NCBI RefSeq assembly: GCF_030866805.1
Contig: NZ_CP133019.1
Span: forward strand, 682,001 to 746,000
DNA length: 64,000 nucleotides
From: Microbacterium terrisoli
GTDB taxonomy: Bacteria; Actinomycetota; Actinomycetes; Actinomycetales; Microbacteriaceae
Reading direction: 5' to 3'
Shown here: piece by piece, positions 52,332 through 60,937 of the stretch
How the letters are laid out: each line of letters starts with the position of its first letter
Numbering within the stretch: the stretch's first letter is position 1
The notes under the pieces: model-generated
Told to the model about the DNA's origin: nothing
What the model saw: only the letters and a program-made list of their open reading frames with translations
The model's database searches: none
Translations under genes and position numbers: made by a program

Positions 52332-54115
52332 CCCAGGGCCTTTCGATAATCGTCCCACGATGCTCTGACCTCGGCGAGGTCGTCTGCGGTGATGGCTTCG
52401 TCCTCGCGCACGCGTTCGAGGTAGTACAGCGCCGGCACACCCAGTGTCGGCTGTAACCGCGTGTAGTCCAACCACTGCGCACGGCTGGGCATCGGCCACT
52501 GGTCGGTGTCGATGGGATGATGCGGGAGCACACCGGAGACGATCGCGTGACGTGCCGTCAGCTGCAGGGCCGCCGGCACCGGCTCCCCGGTCGTGTCGCG
52601 TTCGAGCACGTCGTTGGTGCGGACCATGTCGGTCACGTCGCCGAACGACGGGTGCACGGTGTGGGTGACCACGAGGGCATCGGGCTTGGCGGCCTTGGCC
52701 GCCCCATGGATCTCGGCGACGAGCCTGTGCAGTGCGGCGATCCCCCAGACCCCATCACTGTCTGGGGCCGTCCGCAGCGTCCGTCCGCTGGGTGCGCGCT
52801 GGGTGAAGTCGACTTTGAATCCGTCCGCATCCAGCCCATCGGGACCGATCAGACGCGCGACGATCGCGCGCAGGCGCGCCCGGTAGGCGGGGCTGCCGGG
52901 ATCCGCGGCGATGGGTCGGCCCGCGGCATCCGTCACGCATTCCTCGGCGGGGAGGCCTGCCGGGTCCCAGGCCTTCCACCACAGCAGCACGCGCCGGTCC
53001 CCGGCGTGCTGCTGCGCGATCCACCCGCGCAGGTCGGGCCACGCCTGCGGGTCGGGCTCTGCCGTGCCGTACTCGTGCTGCCAGCGGTCGTCTACGACGA
53101 TCGTCCCCGGCGCGAGGCCGGCCGTGTGCAGGATCTCGAGGAACTCGTCGTACAGCTCCTGAGTGCACAGGTCCGGCGCGGGAGCGCCCCCGCGTGCGAC
53201 CTGCGCGCCCCAGCCGCAGAACAGCGGTTGCCGCCACCACGGCTCGACGTGCGGACCGTGCGACGGTGCGAGGCCGTGCGCGACCAGGTCGTCGCGGAAC
53301 GCGGTGAGGGCGTGGTGCGCACCGTCCACCGGCCGCAGCACGACGGTGGGGGAGCTCCAGGTGTCGTCGACCACTGTGTGGCCCTCGTACGGCAGGCGCA
53401 GCAGGAATCCGCCGTCCAGTGGCTCGTAGCGCAGCGCGGTGAACCGCAGCTGGTCGACCGGGGCGCGCAGTGAAATCGCGAGCCAGGGGCCGTCGGGGGG
53501 ATCCAGCGGCCCCTCCGCCGCCGCACGCGACCAGGCCAGGGTCAGCGGCGGCGGGGAGAAGATGCCGTGCACGCGGCCGGGGTCGGCGTCTCCGACGACG
53601 CCCAGCGATGCCGCCTGTGTCGCGGGGCGCATGAACGCCACCGGCTCGGTGGGGGTGGGCACGTACAGCGATGCCGCGTCGATCGACGACCGGAACGTGC
53701 CCGATGCGCCGGTGGGTAGGATGCCGTCGCCTCCGGCGACCGTCACGTCGGTGAGGTCGCCGGAGCCGACGGCGACCAGGGTGAGTTCGATGGCGTCGGG
53801 CGTGCATCGCACCTCGAGAGTGCGCGCGGCCCAGTGGCTTGACGAGGTGCGCACCCGGACGACGACGTCGTCGCCGTCGCGGGTCACGGCGGGCTCGTCG
53901 ATCGACGTGGTCTCGTCGGGCGACTGCGTGGTGTGGACGCTGGACAGCACACACAGCCGGGTCCAGCGGTCGCCGCGCCGGTCGCGCAGCTCCAAGTACG
54001 GCGAGCGCACGACGCCACGGGGGCCGGTTGACCAGGTGAGGGCATAGGACGCGCCGGTTATCGTCGTACGCTCGTCCGTGTTCGTCAGCGACAGAGGTAG
54101 TCGGGCCACGACCAT
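52328..54115 (-). CDS. Clan GH-D-like glycoside hydrolase (GH36/alpha-galactosidase type)
   Basis: A 595-residue protein with an N-terminal beta-sandwich (about 1-270) and a TIM barrel. The barrel has FCGWGAQVARGGA, TIVVDDRWQHEYGTAEPDPQ, WKAWDPAGLPAEECVTDAA, the nucleophile-type segment LDADGFKVDFTQRAPSG with KxDF, and THTVHPSFGDVTDMVRTNDV with candidate acid/base Asp residues. This pattern is typical of alpha-galactosidase-like GH36 enzymes, though the exact family is not certain. No signal peptide. First gene of the operon with the MBL protein and LacI; start ATG 54115 lies beside the operators. Confidence 0.7.
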   Translation of the reverse strand: MVVARLPLSLTNTDERTTITGASYALTWSTGPRGVVRSPYLELRDRRGDRWTRLCVLSSVHTTQSPDETTSIDEPAVTRDGDDVVVRVRTSSSHWAARTLEVRCTPDAIELTLVAVGSGDLTDVTVAGGDGILPTGASGTFRSSIDAASLYVPTPTEPVAFMRPATQAASLGVVGDADPGRVHGIFSPPPLTLAWSRAAAEGPLDPPDGPWLAISLRAPVDQLRFTALRYEPLDGGFLLRLPYEGHTVVDDTWSSPTVVLRPVDGAHHALTAFRDDLVAHGLAPSHGPHVEPWWRQPLFCGWGAQVARGGAPAPDLCTQELYDEFLEILHTAGLAPGTIVVDDRWQHEYGTAEPDPQAWPDLRGWIAQQHAGDRRVLLWWKAWDPAGLPAEECVTDAAGRPIAADPGSPAYRARLRAIVARLIGPDGLDADGFKVDFTQRAPSGRTLRTAPDSDGVWGIAALHRLVAEIHGAAKAAKPDALVVTHTVHPSFGDVTDMVRTNDVLERDTTGEPVPAALQLTARHAIVSGVLPHHPIDTDQWPMPSRAQWLDYTRLQPTLGVPALYYLERVREDEAITADDLAEVRASWDDYRKALG

Positions 54116-54121
54116 ATCCTA

Positions 54122-54139
54122 TGTGGCCACGTTCCCAGT
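54122..54139. promoter_or_regulatory. LacI-type operator, left member of a tandem pair
   Basis: TGTGGCCACGTTCCCAGT, 7 bases before the start of the GH-D-like gene on the minus strand. Its centre is 17 bases from that of the next site. Confidence 0.65.
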
Positions 54140-54156
54140 GTGGTAGCGTTCCCATG
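54139..54156. promoter_or_regulatory. LacI-type operator, right member of a tandem pair
   Basis: TGTGGTAGCGTTCCCATG, sharing one base with the site at 54122-54139 and running into the GTG start of the GH84 gene. Binding here would block both divergent promoters. Confidence 0.65.
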
Positions 54157-55706
54157 TGCCCACGCGGTCGCTCTCTGATGCCCTGGCCGGCCTGGTCCCG
54201 CTGCCTGTTCGGGCAATGGCGGCACAAGGTACTGCGATGCCCGACGTGCTGCCCGGCGGAGAGCACGTGCACGAGCCGGCTCTTGGACCGGAGGCGTATC
54301 GACTCGACGTGGTCGGCGGCCGCGCCAGGATCACCTCATCGACGGCGCGCGGCGCGGACCATGCCCGCCAGACGCTGCGAGGGCTCGCCGACGCCGAAGG
54401 CCATGTGCCCGACGTGTCGATCGTCGACGCCCCCGCGCTCGCACACCGTGGCATCATTGAGGGGTTCTACGGTGAGCCGTGGAGCGACGCGGAACGGATC
54501 GCGATGTTCGGGTTCGCCCGCCGGGTGAAGCTGAACTCCTATGTGTATGCGCCGAAGGACGATCCGTATCACCGCGAGCGCTGGCGCGAGCCCTATCCGG
54601 ACGCCGATCTCGCGCGGCTCGCGCGCCTGGCGGCATCGGCGGCCGGATCCGGGATCAGCTTCGTGTTCGCGCTGCACCCGGCGGGATCGATGCGGTTCTC
54701 CGATGACGCCGAGCACGAGCTGCTGGCGGCCAAGTCGCGCCAGGTGGCGACCACCGGCATCCGTCGCTTCGCCCTGCTGTTCGACGACGTGCCCGCGGCG
54801 CTCGTTCATGCCGCGGATGCTGCGCGCTTCGGTGCCGGCGCGGCAGGTCTGGGCACCGCCCACGCCGAGGCCGTGGTGCGGTTCGCGCGAGCGGCACCCG
54901 TTGGCGTGCCCGCGCCGTTGGTGGTGCCCACCGACTATGCGGGGGTCGACCTCACCGATTACCGGCGGGCGTTCGTGCGCGACCTGCCGCGCGACGTGCT
55001 GACCTGGTGGACCGGCCGCGACATCGTGGTGGGAGAGGTCACGCGCGCCGACATCGACGAGGCCGGTGCGGTGTTCGGCGACCGCCTCGCCCTGTGGGAC
55101 AACTATCCGGTCAACGATTTCGACCGCGGCCGTGCGTTTCTTGGCCCGTTGACCGGACGCACCACGCACCTGGCGGGCTCTGCCCTGCGCGGCGCGTGGG
55201 CGAACCCGATGGTGGAGTGCGCGCCCAGCGCTTTCGCGCTGGCCACGTTCGCGGACTGGGCGTGGAACCCCGTCGGCTACGATCCGGCCCGCTCGGCGCG
55301 CGCCGCGCTGCCGCTGGTGGCCGGCGCCGACCATGAGCGCCTGGCACCGCTCGTGCGCACGCTGTCGTCGTGGCCGCCGTCTGCGCCGATGGATCCGGAG
55401 CTGTCCGCGCTGACCGAGGTCGCGCTTTCCGGTGGCCGTATCGAACCGCTGCGTGCGCGCCTCGCCGAGCTGGCGGCGCTGGGCGACATGCGCGGCGACA
55501 CCGACCTGATGCGGGCGCTGCGGCCGTGGCTGGATGCCGCCGGTGCTGTGGGCCGCGCCGGCCTTGCCGCCGTGCGCCTTCTGAGTGGTGAACCGGGCGT
55601 GTCCGTCGAGGCGGTCACGCAGGCGCTGGATGCGGCGGCAGGGCACCCGGCGAAGGTCGCCGTCGATGTCGTGCGCACCCTCGCCGATGCTCTGCTCAGT
55701 CGCTGA
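54156..55706 (+). CDS. GH84 beta-N-acetylglucosaminidase
   Basis: A 516-residue glycoside hydrolase family 84 (hyaluronidase/O-GlcNAcase-like) enzyme. An N-terminal GH20b-like domain (about 1-95, YRLDVVGGRARITSSTA) precedes the catalytic barrel, which opens HRGIIEGFYGEPWSDAERI. The catalytic pair is Asp210-Asp211 in FALLFDDVPAALV; LWDNYPVNDFDRGRAFLGPL completes the active site. No signal peptide. The start is GTG 54156, which leaves no room for a ribosome site and overlaps the operator; leaderless translation or a start at ATG 54216 are alternatives. Its 3' end overlaps the convergent GH13 gene by 11 bases. Confidence 0.88.
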   Translation: MPTRSLSDALAGLVPLPVRAMAAQGTAMPDVLPGGEHVHEPALGPEAYRLDVVGGRARITSSTARGADHARQTLRGLADAEGHVPDVSIVDAPALAHRGIIEGFYGEPWSDAERIAMFGFARRVKLNSYVYAPKDDPYHRERWREPYPDADLARLARLAASAAGSGISFVFALHPAGSMRFSDDAEHELLAAKSRQVATTGIRRFALLFDDVPAALVHAADAARFGAGAAGLGTAHAEAVVRFARAAPVGVPAPLVVPTDYAGVDLTDYRRAFVRDLPRDVLTWWTGRDIVVGEVTRADIDEAGAVFGDRLALWDNYPVNDFDRGRAFLGPLTGRTTHLAGSALRGAWANPMVECAPSAFALATFADWAWNPVGYDPARSARAALPLVAGADHERLAPLVRTLSSWPPSAPMDPELSALTEVALSGGRIEPLRARLAELAALGDMRGDTDLMRALRPWLDAAGAVGRAGLAAVRLLSGEPGVSVEAVTQALDAAAGHPAKVAVDVVRTLADALLSR

Positions 55707-57135
55707 GCGGGTGACGGACACCGTCCACGACGATCTCGAACGAGGGGTCGTCCACGCGCAGACGCAGGCCGGCCTCATGCAGCCCGTTACGCCACTGCAG
55801 CGATAAGGACGCAGGGTCGGGGGTCGACCACGAGAAGGAGCCGTCGAACGCTGGATGTCGGCGCAGCGCGGCGAGTTGCAGCTGGCCGCGGGTGACCGGG
55901 GTATCCAGCGCCCGCCGCACCTCGTCGGGCGTGTAGCGGTGCCTGTTCACGTCGCGGCCCTGGCCGGTGCGGAGGAACTGCACGCGGTCGTCCTCTCCGC
56001 CCAGCAGCCCCACATAGTAGAACTGCGGCTCCCCGGGAATGAAGATCTGCAGTGCCCGGGCCAGCAGCATGCGGCGCGGGTCGGCGCCCAATACGCTGAA
56101 GAACGTCGCATTGATCTGGTGCGGCATGCTCGCCCAGGTGGGAGTGACCGACGCAGCTGTGGAGTGCCCATCGGTCGCGACCGCCGCGCGGGCGAACACG
56201 TCGGCCATCTCCTGCTCGCTGAGGAGACCGGCGCGGCCGGCGGCCGGTCCCGCATCGATGACGCCGATGCCGTCGTGGGTGTCCAGCACGGTCACGGCGT
56301 TGGACGGGCGCACCGCCAGCCACTGCGCGAGCCGGTCCACGGTGCCGGTGGCCAGCGAGTGGAGCAGCAGCGGCGGCGTCGCGAAGTCGTAGACCAGGTC
56401 GACCAGGGGCGCGATCCGGCGCTGCTGATCGGTGTGCGCGTGCACCTCGACCAGCACTCGGATCCCACGTGCACGGATCAGGGCGGTTGCCTGTGTGACG
56501 AAGGCCAGCGTGTCATCGGTCATGAACGAGTCGGTGCCCGGCGTCTTTACCGCGTACCCCACGGCGTCCAGCCGCGCGGTCGAGACACCGCCGGCGGCAA
56601 GCGCGTCTGCGAGGCGCTCGAGATAGGCGATACCCGCCGGGTGGCGCACGTCGATGTCGACCTGAGTCGGCATGAACGTCGTCCACACCAGTCGGCGGCC
56701 GTCGTCGCCGGAACGATACGGGGTGAACGGCACGCCGGGCCGCGGCCGATAGAACGCGGCGATGTCGGCTTCGCGGGCGCCGTCCGGGAAGACCGTGTCG
56801 AACGTCAGGAACATCCCGTGGTGCGCAGAGCGCTCGCCGTTGCAGATCCAGTCGATGAATTCATCGGAGTGCGCGGAGACGTGATTGACGATCAGGTCGG
56901 CGGTGACGTCGGTGTGCGCACTGATCGCGCGGATGTCGTCCCAGCCGCCCAGCCGGGGGTCGACCGCGCGATGGTCGATCGGGTCAAATCCGGCGTCGTC
57001 GCCGTCGTACGGCGAGAAGAACGGCAGGATGTGCACGCCGGTGAACACGGCCAGTTCCTCATCGAGCAGACGATCGAGCCCGCGCAGGTCGCCGGCCAGG
57101 CGGTCGGCGTAGGTGAGCAGGGAGACGCCGCTCAT
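55696..57135 (-). CDS. GH13_18 sucrose-phosphorylase-like glucosyl phosphorylase
   Basis: A 479-residue GH13 subfamily 18 protein, the sucrose phosphorylase group. The nucleophile is Asp190 in STARLDAVGYAVKTPGTD, acid/base Glu230 in VLVEVHAHTD, and transition-state Asp288 in VLDTHDGIGVID. DLIVNHVSAHSDEFIDW and YYVGLLGGEDD are family-typical. Subfamily members phosphorolyse sucrose, sucrose-6-phosphate, glucosylglycerol or glucosylglycerate; the acceptor is not readable here. Last gene of the DeoR-regulated operon, coupled to the racemase-like gene (ATGA). Confidence 0.87.
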   Translation of the reverse strand: MSGVSLLTYADRLAGDLRGLDRLLDEELAVFTGVHILPFFSPYDGDDAGFDPIDHRAVDPRLGGWDDIRAISAHTDVTADLIVNHVSAHSDEFIDWICNGERSAHHGMFLTFDTVFPDGAREADIAAFYRPRPGVPFTPYRSGDDGRRLVWTTFMPTQVDIDVRHPAGIAYLERLADALAAGGVSTARLDAVGYAVKTPGTDSFMTDDTLAFVTQATALIRARGIRVLVEVHAHTDQQRRIAPLVDLVYDFATPPLLLHSLATGTVDRLAQWLAVRPSNAVTVLDTHDGIGVIDAGPAAGRAGLLSEQEMADVFARAAVATDGHSTAASVTPTWASMPHQINATFFSVLGADPRRMLLARALQIFIPGEPQFYYVGLLGGEDDRVQFLRTGQGRDVNRHRYTPDEVRRALDTPVTRGQLQLAALRRHPAFDGSFSWSTPDPASLSLQWRNGLHEAGLRLRVDDPSFEIVVDGVRHPLSD

Positions 57136-57797
57136 CGTATGGCGGCGAGTCCGTCGACGAACGCAGCGGCCCCCGACTCCGGCGAGGTCAGCACGCGGGG
57201 GTCGGCTCCGGCGGCCGGCGCCATCGACGCCTGGGCAAGCACCGTCACGTCGGCATCGACCGCGCGCAGCGCCGCGGCGATGAGCGCGTCATGCCGGGTG
57301 GCATCGCCCGCCGCGCGCGCGTCGGCGGCGCCGGGCACCACGGTCGCCGTCACGGTCACGGCGTCCGGCCCGGGTACGAAGCGCTCCACGAGGCGCTGTG
57401 TCGGCCCCAGTGTGGCGGCCAGGGTGGCCAGCACGGCGACGCGGCCGGGCCGGCCGTGGGATGCGCCGGCCGCCATGGCGCGCCCAATGGCCGTGCGCGC
57501 CATGGCGGTGTCAACGCGGGTCAGCGGCACGCCGGTGATGGCCGCGGCATCCTCCGCTGCCTCGCCGATCGAGGAGCAGGTCACCAGCACGGCCTGGGCA
57601 CCGGCGCGGATGAAGGCGTCGAGGTGGCCGGCGACGCTGGCACGCACGCGATCGGTGACCTGGCCAGCGGCGACGGCCTCGGCCAGCAGCGCGGGATCGA
57701 CCACGTGGACGATGTCCAGGTCAGCACGGCGCGAGAGCAGCAGGTCGTGGAAGACCACCGCCAGGCCCGGGACAGTGTGCAGGATGCCGACCCTCAT
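57132..57797 (-). CDS. Asp/Glu racemase-family protein
   Basis: A 221-residue protein of the aspartate/glutamate racemase superfamily. MRVGILHTVPGLAVVFHDLL is the start; the first catalytic Cys is in AVLVTCSSIGEAAEDAA; the second position reads VLAQASMAPA, with Ala or Ser in place of the usual Cys, so a two-base racemase mechanism is doubtful. Start ATG 57797 and both ends overlap neighbours by four bases. It may be an isomerase, decarboxylase or hydantoin-type enzyme for a product of the operon. Confidence 0.75.
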   Translation of the reverse strand: MRVGILHTVPGLAVVFHDLLLSRRADLDIVHVVDPALLAEAVAAGQVTDRVRASVAGHLDAFIRAGAQAVLVTCSSIGEAAEDAAAITGVPLTRVDTAMARTAIGRAMAAGASHGRPGRVAVLATLAATLGPTQRLVERFVPGPDAVTVTATVVPGAADARAAGDATRHDALIAAALRAVDADVTVLAQASMAPAAGADPRVLTSPESGAAAFVDGLAAIR

Positions 57798-58657
57798 GCC
57801 GCGCTCCACGGGCGGGCCGCCGCGTCGACGGTGTCGATCAGCGACTGCAGGCGCGGCACGGAGCGCTCGCGCAGCCGGCCGGGCACATCGTCGCTGCCGA
57901 CGATGTCGCTCCACAGCGCGCGCCCGGCGAGGAAGCCGCTGGCGCCCTCGAGGCAGGCCGCGCGCACGGCCGCCTCGAACCGGCGCTGTGCGACGCCTTG
58001 CGACAGCACGACCCACGGTCCGGTCATGCACTCGTTCAGGGCCGCACTGGCGGTGCGCTGCTCGTGCTCGTCGCCTTCGCCTGCCAACGGCACTTGGGCC
58101 TTGTACAGATCGGGTCGCAGCGGGGCGAGCTCGCGTGCGGCCTCCCGGATCGCGGCATCCCGGTCCTGGTCCTCCTCGTCCGGAGCAATGCGCACGACCG
58201 GCTCCAACACCGAGAGCACGCCGCGCTGCCGGGCGAGGGCGATAAACCGCTCGGCGAGGGCGACGCGCTCCGGGCGGCGCTCGTCACGCCGCCAGATAAT
58301 GAGCAGCTTCAGCGCCGCGACGCCGTCGAGGGCGGCGCCGGCTACCGCGTCGTCGATCTCGGTCTCTTCGACAGGGCCGCCGTCGGCTTGATCCAGCGCG
58401 TCAGCGGCCAGAATCAGCCCCGCCGAGGCCGGGAGGACGCGGCGGACGCGTTCGAAGCCGTAGTGTCGGTCGATCAGGAAGCCCGACGCGAGCGGGCCGA
58501 GCGCGGCGGCCACGGCGGCCTTGAAATCGATGAGCACGTCGTCGGCGGGACGCCCGCGTCCGGCGAGGTCGAACATGTGTCGCAGGCTCTCGCGCTGGTC
58601 CATTGCCACCATGGCGAACGTGCCCGTGGGGCGGGCGATGGCATCGAGGGTCGTCAT
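57794..58657 (-). CDS. LacD/YihT-like class I aldolase
   Basis: A 287-residue TIM-barrel protein resembling tagatose-1,6-bisphosphate aldolase LacD and sulfofructose-phosphate aldolase YihT: FAMVAMDQRESLRHMFDLAG at the start, DGVAALKLLIIWRRDE with a candidate Schiff-base Lys, PDLYKAQVPLAGEGDE with another conserved Lys, and EGASGFLAGRALWSDIVG binding phosphate. It probably cleaves a ketose phosphate made by the FGGY kinase. Operon with kinase and phosphorylase. Specificity is not determinable. Confidence 0.8.
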   Translation of the reverse strand: MTTLDAIARPTGTFAMVAMDQRESLRHMFDLAGRGRPADDVLIDFKAAVAAALGPLASGFLIDRHYGFERVRRVLPASAGLILAADALDQADGGPVEETEIDDAVAGAALDGVAALKLLIIWRRDERRPERVALAERFIALARQRGVLSVLEPVVRIAPDEEDQDRDAAIREAARELAPLRPDLYKAQVPLAGEGDEHEQRTASAALNECMTGPWVVLSQGVAQRRFEAAVRAACLEGASGFLAGRALWSDIVGSDDVPGRLRERSVPRLQSLIDTVDAAARPWSAA

Positions 58658-58682
58658 TTCTCTCCTTCGGAAGGGATGGATG

Positions 58683-60059
58683 CTACGGATCGAGCGCCGC
58701 AGCGAGGAATCGGTCGTACGCGGCCTCGAGGCCGTCGGAGGCGCTGGGCGTGCTCTCGACGGTGTCCAGGACCAGGGTGTCGGCGGCCAGCCCCGCCCGC
58801 ACAGCGGCGAGCAGGGCAGCCCCGGCGGCCACGGGTTCGGTCGCCGTGCAGCGGCGCACGTGCGCCCTGCCGGCGGCTGCGGTCAGCGGTGCCCATGCTG
58901 GGATTCGTTCGGTCAGCGAGCCGAAAAGGACGATGCGGTCGGCGTCCATACCGGTGTGCCGCTGCATGGCGGTGCGCATCCAGCGGGAGTGCAGCACGAG
59001 CGATTGGAGGATGCCGCGCTCCAGGTCGCCGGTTTCAATCGGCGTGCCAAGAACGCGCAGGTGGGCATTGGGGTTCGGATGTGGGCACTGCCGGCCGCGC
59101 GGATACGGCAGCACGGTCACGGGGCTCGTCGACCAGGTGTCCGTGCCCTGTGCGGCGAGGGTCGGCAGCGGTGAGTCCGGCCACTGCACGAGCAGCGCGC
59201 CGCACGCCGCATTCCCGCCCATGACCGTGGCGTGGAGGTCGTCGACGGTGCGGCCGACGCTGAAGCCGTCGCGCACGGCGGCGGCGGTGTCCACGTGCTC
59301 GGTGATGGCCATGACGGCCTCGGCGGTGCCGAGCGAATCGGCGACGTCGCCGACCTGCCGCGCTCCGGCCGCCCATGCCCCCACGGCATGGTCGTGGCCA
59401 GCGATGTACACCGGTACGCCTGCTGGCAGGCCGAAGGCGCCGCCGGCCCGGCCCGCGGGTTCGCCGGGCGCGAGGATGCCTGGCAGCACTTCCGGCGCGA
59501 GGCCGAGTTCGGCCAGCAGTGCGGCATCCCAGCGCCGCTGGGGCGCGTCCGGATCGAGCATCATCGTGCGGGCGGCCAGCGTGTGATCTGTGGCGTGCGC
59601 ACCGGTGAGCGCAGCGGCGGCGAGGTCGGCGACGCCCTGCCATCGCCGCATCCGTGTGAGTACCTCGGGCGCCCTCTCGCGCAGTCCGTGCAGGACCACC
59701 AGTGCCGGCTTGGGGGTGTCGGGGATCCCGGTGCGTTCGGGCAGATGCGGGTGACGCGTCCGCAGTCGTGCATGTGCGGCGTGCGTGTGTGTGCGGTCCC
59801 AGCGCAGCAGGGGGGTAAGCGCGGTGCCGTCCTCGTCCAGGGCGACGCCGGTCTCGGCCATCGAGGCGATGCCCACGGCTGCGACCTGGGCATCGGCGGC
59901 GATATCTCGCAGAAGGCGCCCCACGGTGTCGCGCAGGGCCGGCACGTCGTCGGGCGTCGCGGCCCGGCCCACCCGGAGCACCCGACAGCCGTCGGCGACG
60001 TCGACCAGCACCGCCTTCGTGGTGGTGCTGCCGAGGTCGAGACCGAGGGCGATCGTCAC
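58683..60059 (-). CDS. FGGY-family carbohydrate kinase
   Basis: A 458-residue FGGY sugar kinase. Phosphate-1 motif ALGLDLGSTTTKAVLVDVA; ATP-domain motif VLFGSLTERIPAWAPLTAAA; substrate region RWDRTHTHAAHARLRTRHPH and GHDHAVGAWAAGARQVGDVA. The GHDHAVGAWAAG segment fits ketose, ribulose or related polyol kinases. Start GTG 60059. First gene of the minus-strand operon, divergent from deoR. Confidence 0.87.
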   Translation of the reverse strand: MTIALGLDLGSTTTKAVLVDVADGCRVLRVGRAATPDDVPALRDTVGRLLRDIAADAQVAAVGIASMAETGVALDEDGTALTPLLRWDRTHTHAAHARLRTRHPHLPERTGIPDTPKPALVVLHGLRERAPEVLTRMRRWQGVADLAAAALTGAHATDHTLAARTMMLDPDAPQRRWDAALLAELGLAPEVLPGILAPGEPAGRAGGAFGLPAGVPVYIAGHDHAVGAWAAGARQVGDVADSLGTAEAVMAITEHVDTAAAVRDGFSVGRTVDDLHATVMGGNAACGALLVQWPDSPLPTLAAQGTDTWSTSPVTVLPYPRGRQCPHPNPNAHLRVLGTPIETGDLERGILQSLVLHSRWMRTAMQRHTGMDADRIVLFGSLTERIPAWAPLTAAAGRAHVRRCTATEPVAAGAALLAAVRAGLAADTLVLDTVESTPSASDGLEAAYDRFLAAALDP

Positions 60060-60080
60060 GTCGCCATTCTGTTACAAATC

Positions 60081-60102
60081 GAACATTTTGGCAATTATGT
60101 TC
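60081..60102. promoter_or_regulatory. Putative DeoR operator
   Basis: GAACAT (60081-60086) and ATGTTC (60097-60102) arms 10 bases apart within an AT-rich island between the divergent kinase and deoR genes. Confidence 0.6.
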
Positions 60103-60142
60103 AGAGATTGACATCCGCTGCCGGACTGGCTTGGATGAGAGC

Positions 60143-60898
60143 ATGCGCTACACCAGTGCCCCAGCGCGCAGGGTGGAACTCGAGCGGCTGCTCGCCTCCG
60201 AGGGCTACGTCTCCTCGGCCGACGCCGCGCTTCGGATGGGTGTCTCGGAGATGACGATTCGCCGAGACCTTCGGCTCTTGGAGGTGGACGGCCGCGTGCG
60301 CAGGGTCGCCGGAGGAGCAGCGCCCGTTGGCGCAGGAATGCCCTTCGAACGGCGCGACGAGGTGGACGGATCATACAAGCGGCTCATTGCCGAGGCCGCC
60401 GTCGCTGAGATTGCCGGCTGTCGCACGGTTGCACTGGATGCTGGGACCACCGTCGCGGCCATGACGCCGCTGTTGCGGGCCGAGACCGTCGTCACGCATT
60501 CCCTGCCCGTCATTACCGCGCTCGCTTCACGCCGCCCGGAGTCGCTCGTGGCCGTCGGGGGGCATTACCAGGTCGACACGCGCGCGTTCGCCGGACCGTT
60601 CGCGGAGGCGATGCTGCGCAACGTCCGCACCGATGTCGCCGTTCTGTCGGCGACCGCGCTGACGGCCGATGGGCTTTGGGGGACAAACGCGCTGGATGCC
60701 GCCATCAAGCGGATCCTGGCCGCGCAGGCGGAACGCGTCGTCGTCGTCGCCGACGGTGCGAAGCTCGGCGCACGCGCCCCGCTACGGATCGCCGACACCG
60801 CCATCGCAGACGTCGTAGTCACCGACGCACGCGCCGACGTCGCAATCGTCGCTGCGCTGCGCGCGCGAGGGCTGACCGTGTCGATAGCCGCCCGCTAA
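60143..60898 (+). CDS. DeoR/GlpR-family transcriptional regulator
   Basis: A 251-residue repressor. HTH: YVSSADAALRMGVSEMTIRR then DLRLLEVDGRVRRVAGGA, the DeoR signature. The ligand domain is of the GlpR phosphosugar type with ALDAGTTVAAMTPLL and VVVVADGAKLGARAPLRIAD. ATG 60143 is chosen; TTG 60131 in frame has no advantage. It likely controls the divergent kinase/aldolase/phosphorylase operon in response to a phosphorylated sugar. Confidence 0.9.
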   Translation: MRYTSAPARRVELERLLASEGYVSSADAALRMGVSEMTIRRDLRLLEVDGRVRRVAGGAAPVGAGMPFERRDEVDGSYKRLIAEAAVAEIAGCRTVALDAGTTVAAMTPLLRAETVVTHSLPVITALASRRPESLVAVGGHYQVDTRAFAGPFAEAMLRNVRTDVAVLSATALTADGLWGTNALDAAIKRILAAQAERVVVVADGAKLGARAPLRIADTAIADVVVTDARADVAIVAALRARGLTVSIAAR

Positions 60899-60937
60899 CA
60901 ACCGCCGCATCCAACGGGCGGGAAGGCCGGACACGGC

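Noticed and set aside
55855..58245. 796-codon plus-strand ORF
   Set aside because: Antisense shadow of the GH13_18, racemase-like and aldolase genes, all of which show intact catalytic motifs on the minus strand.
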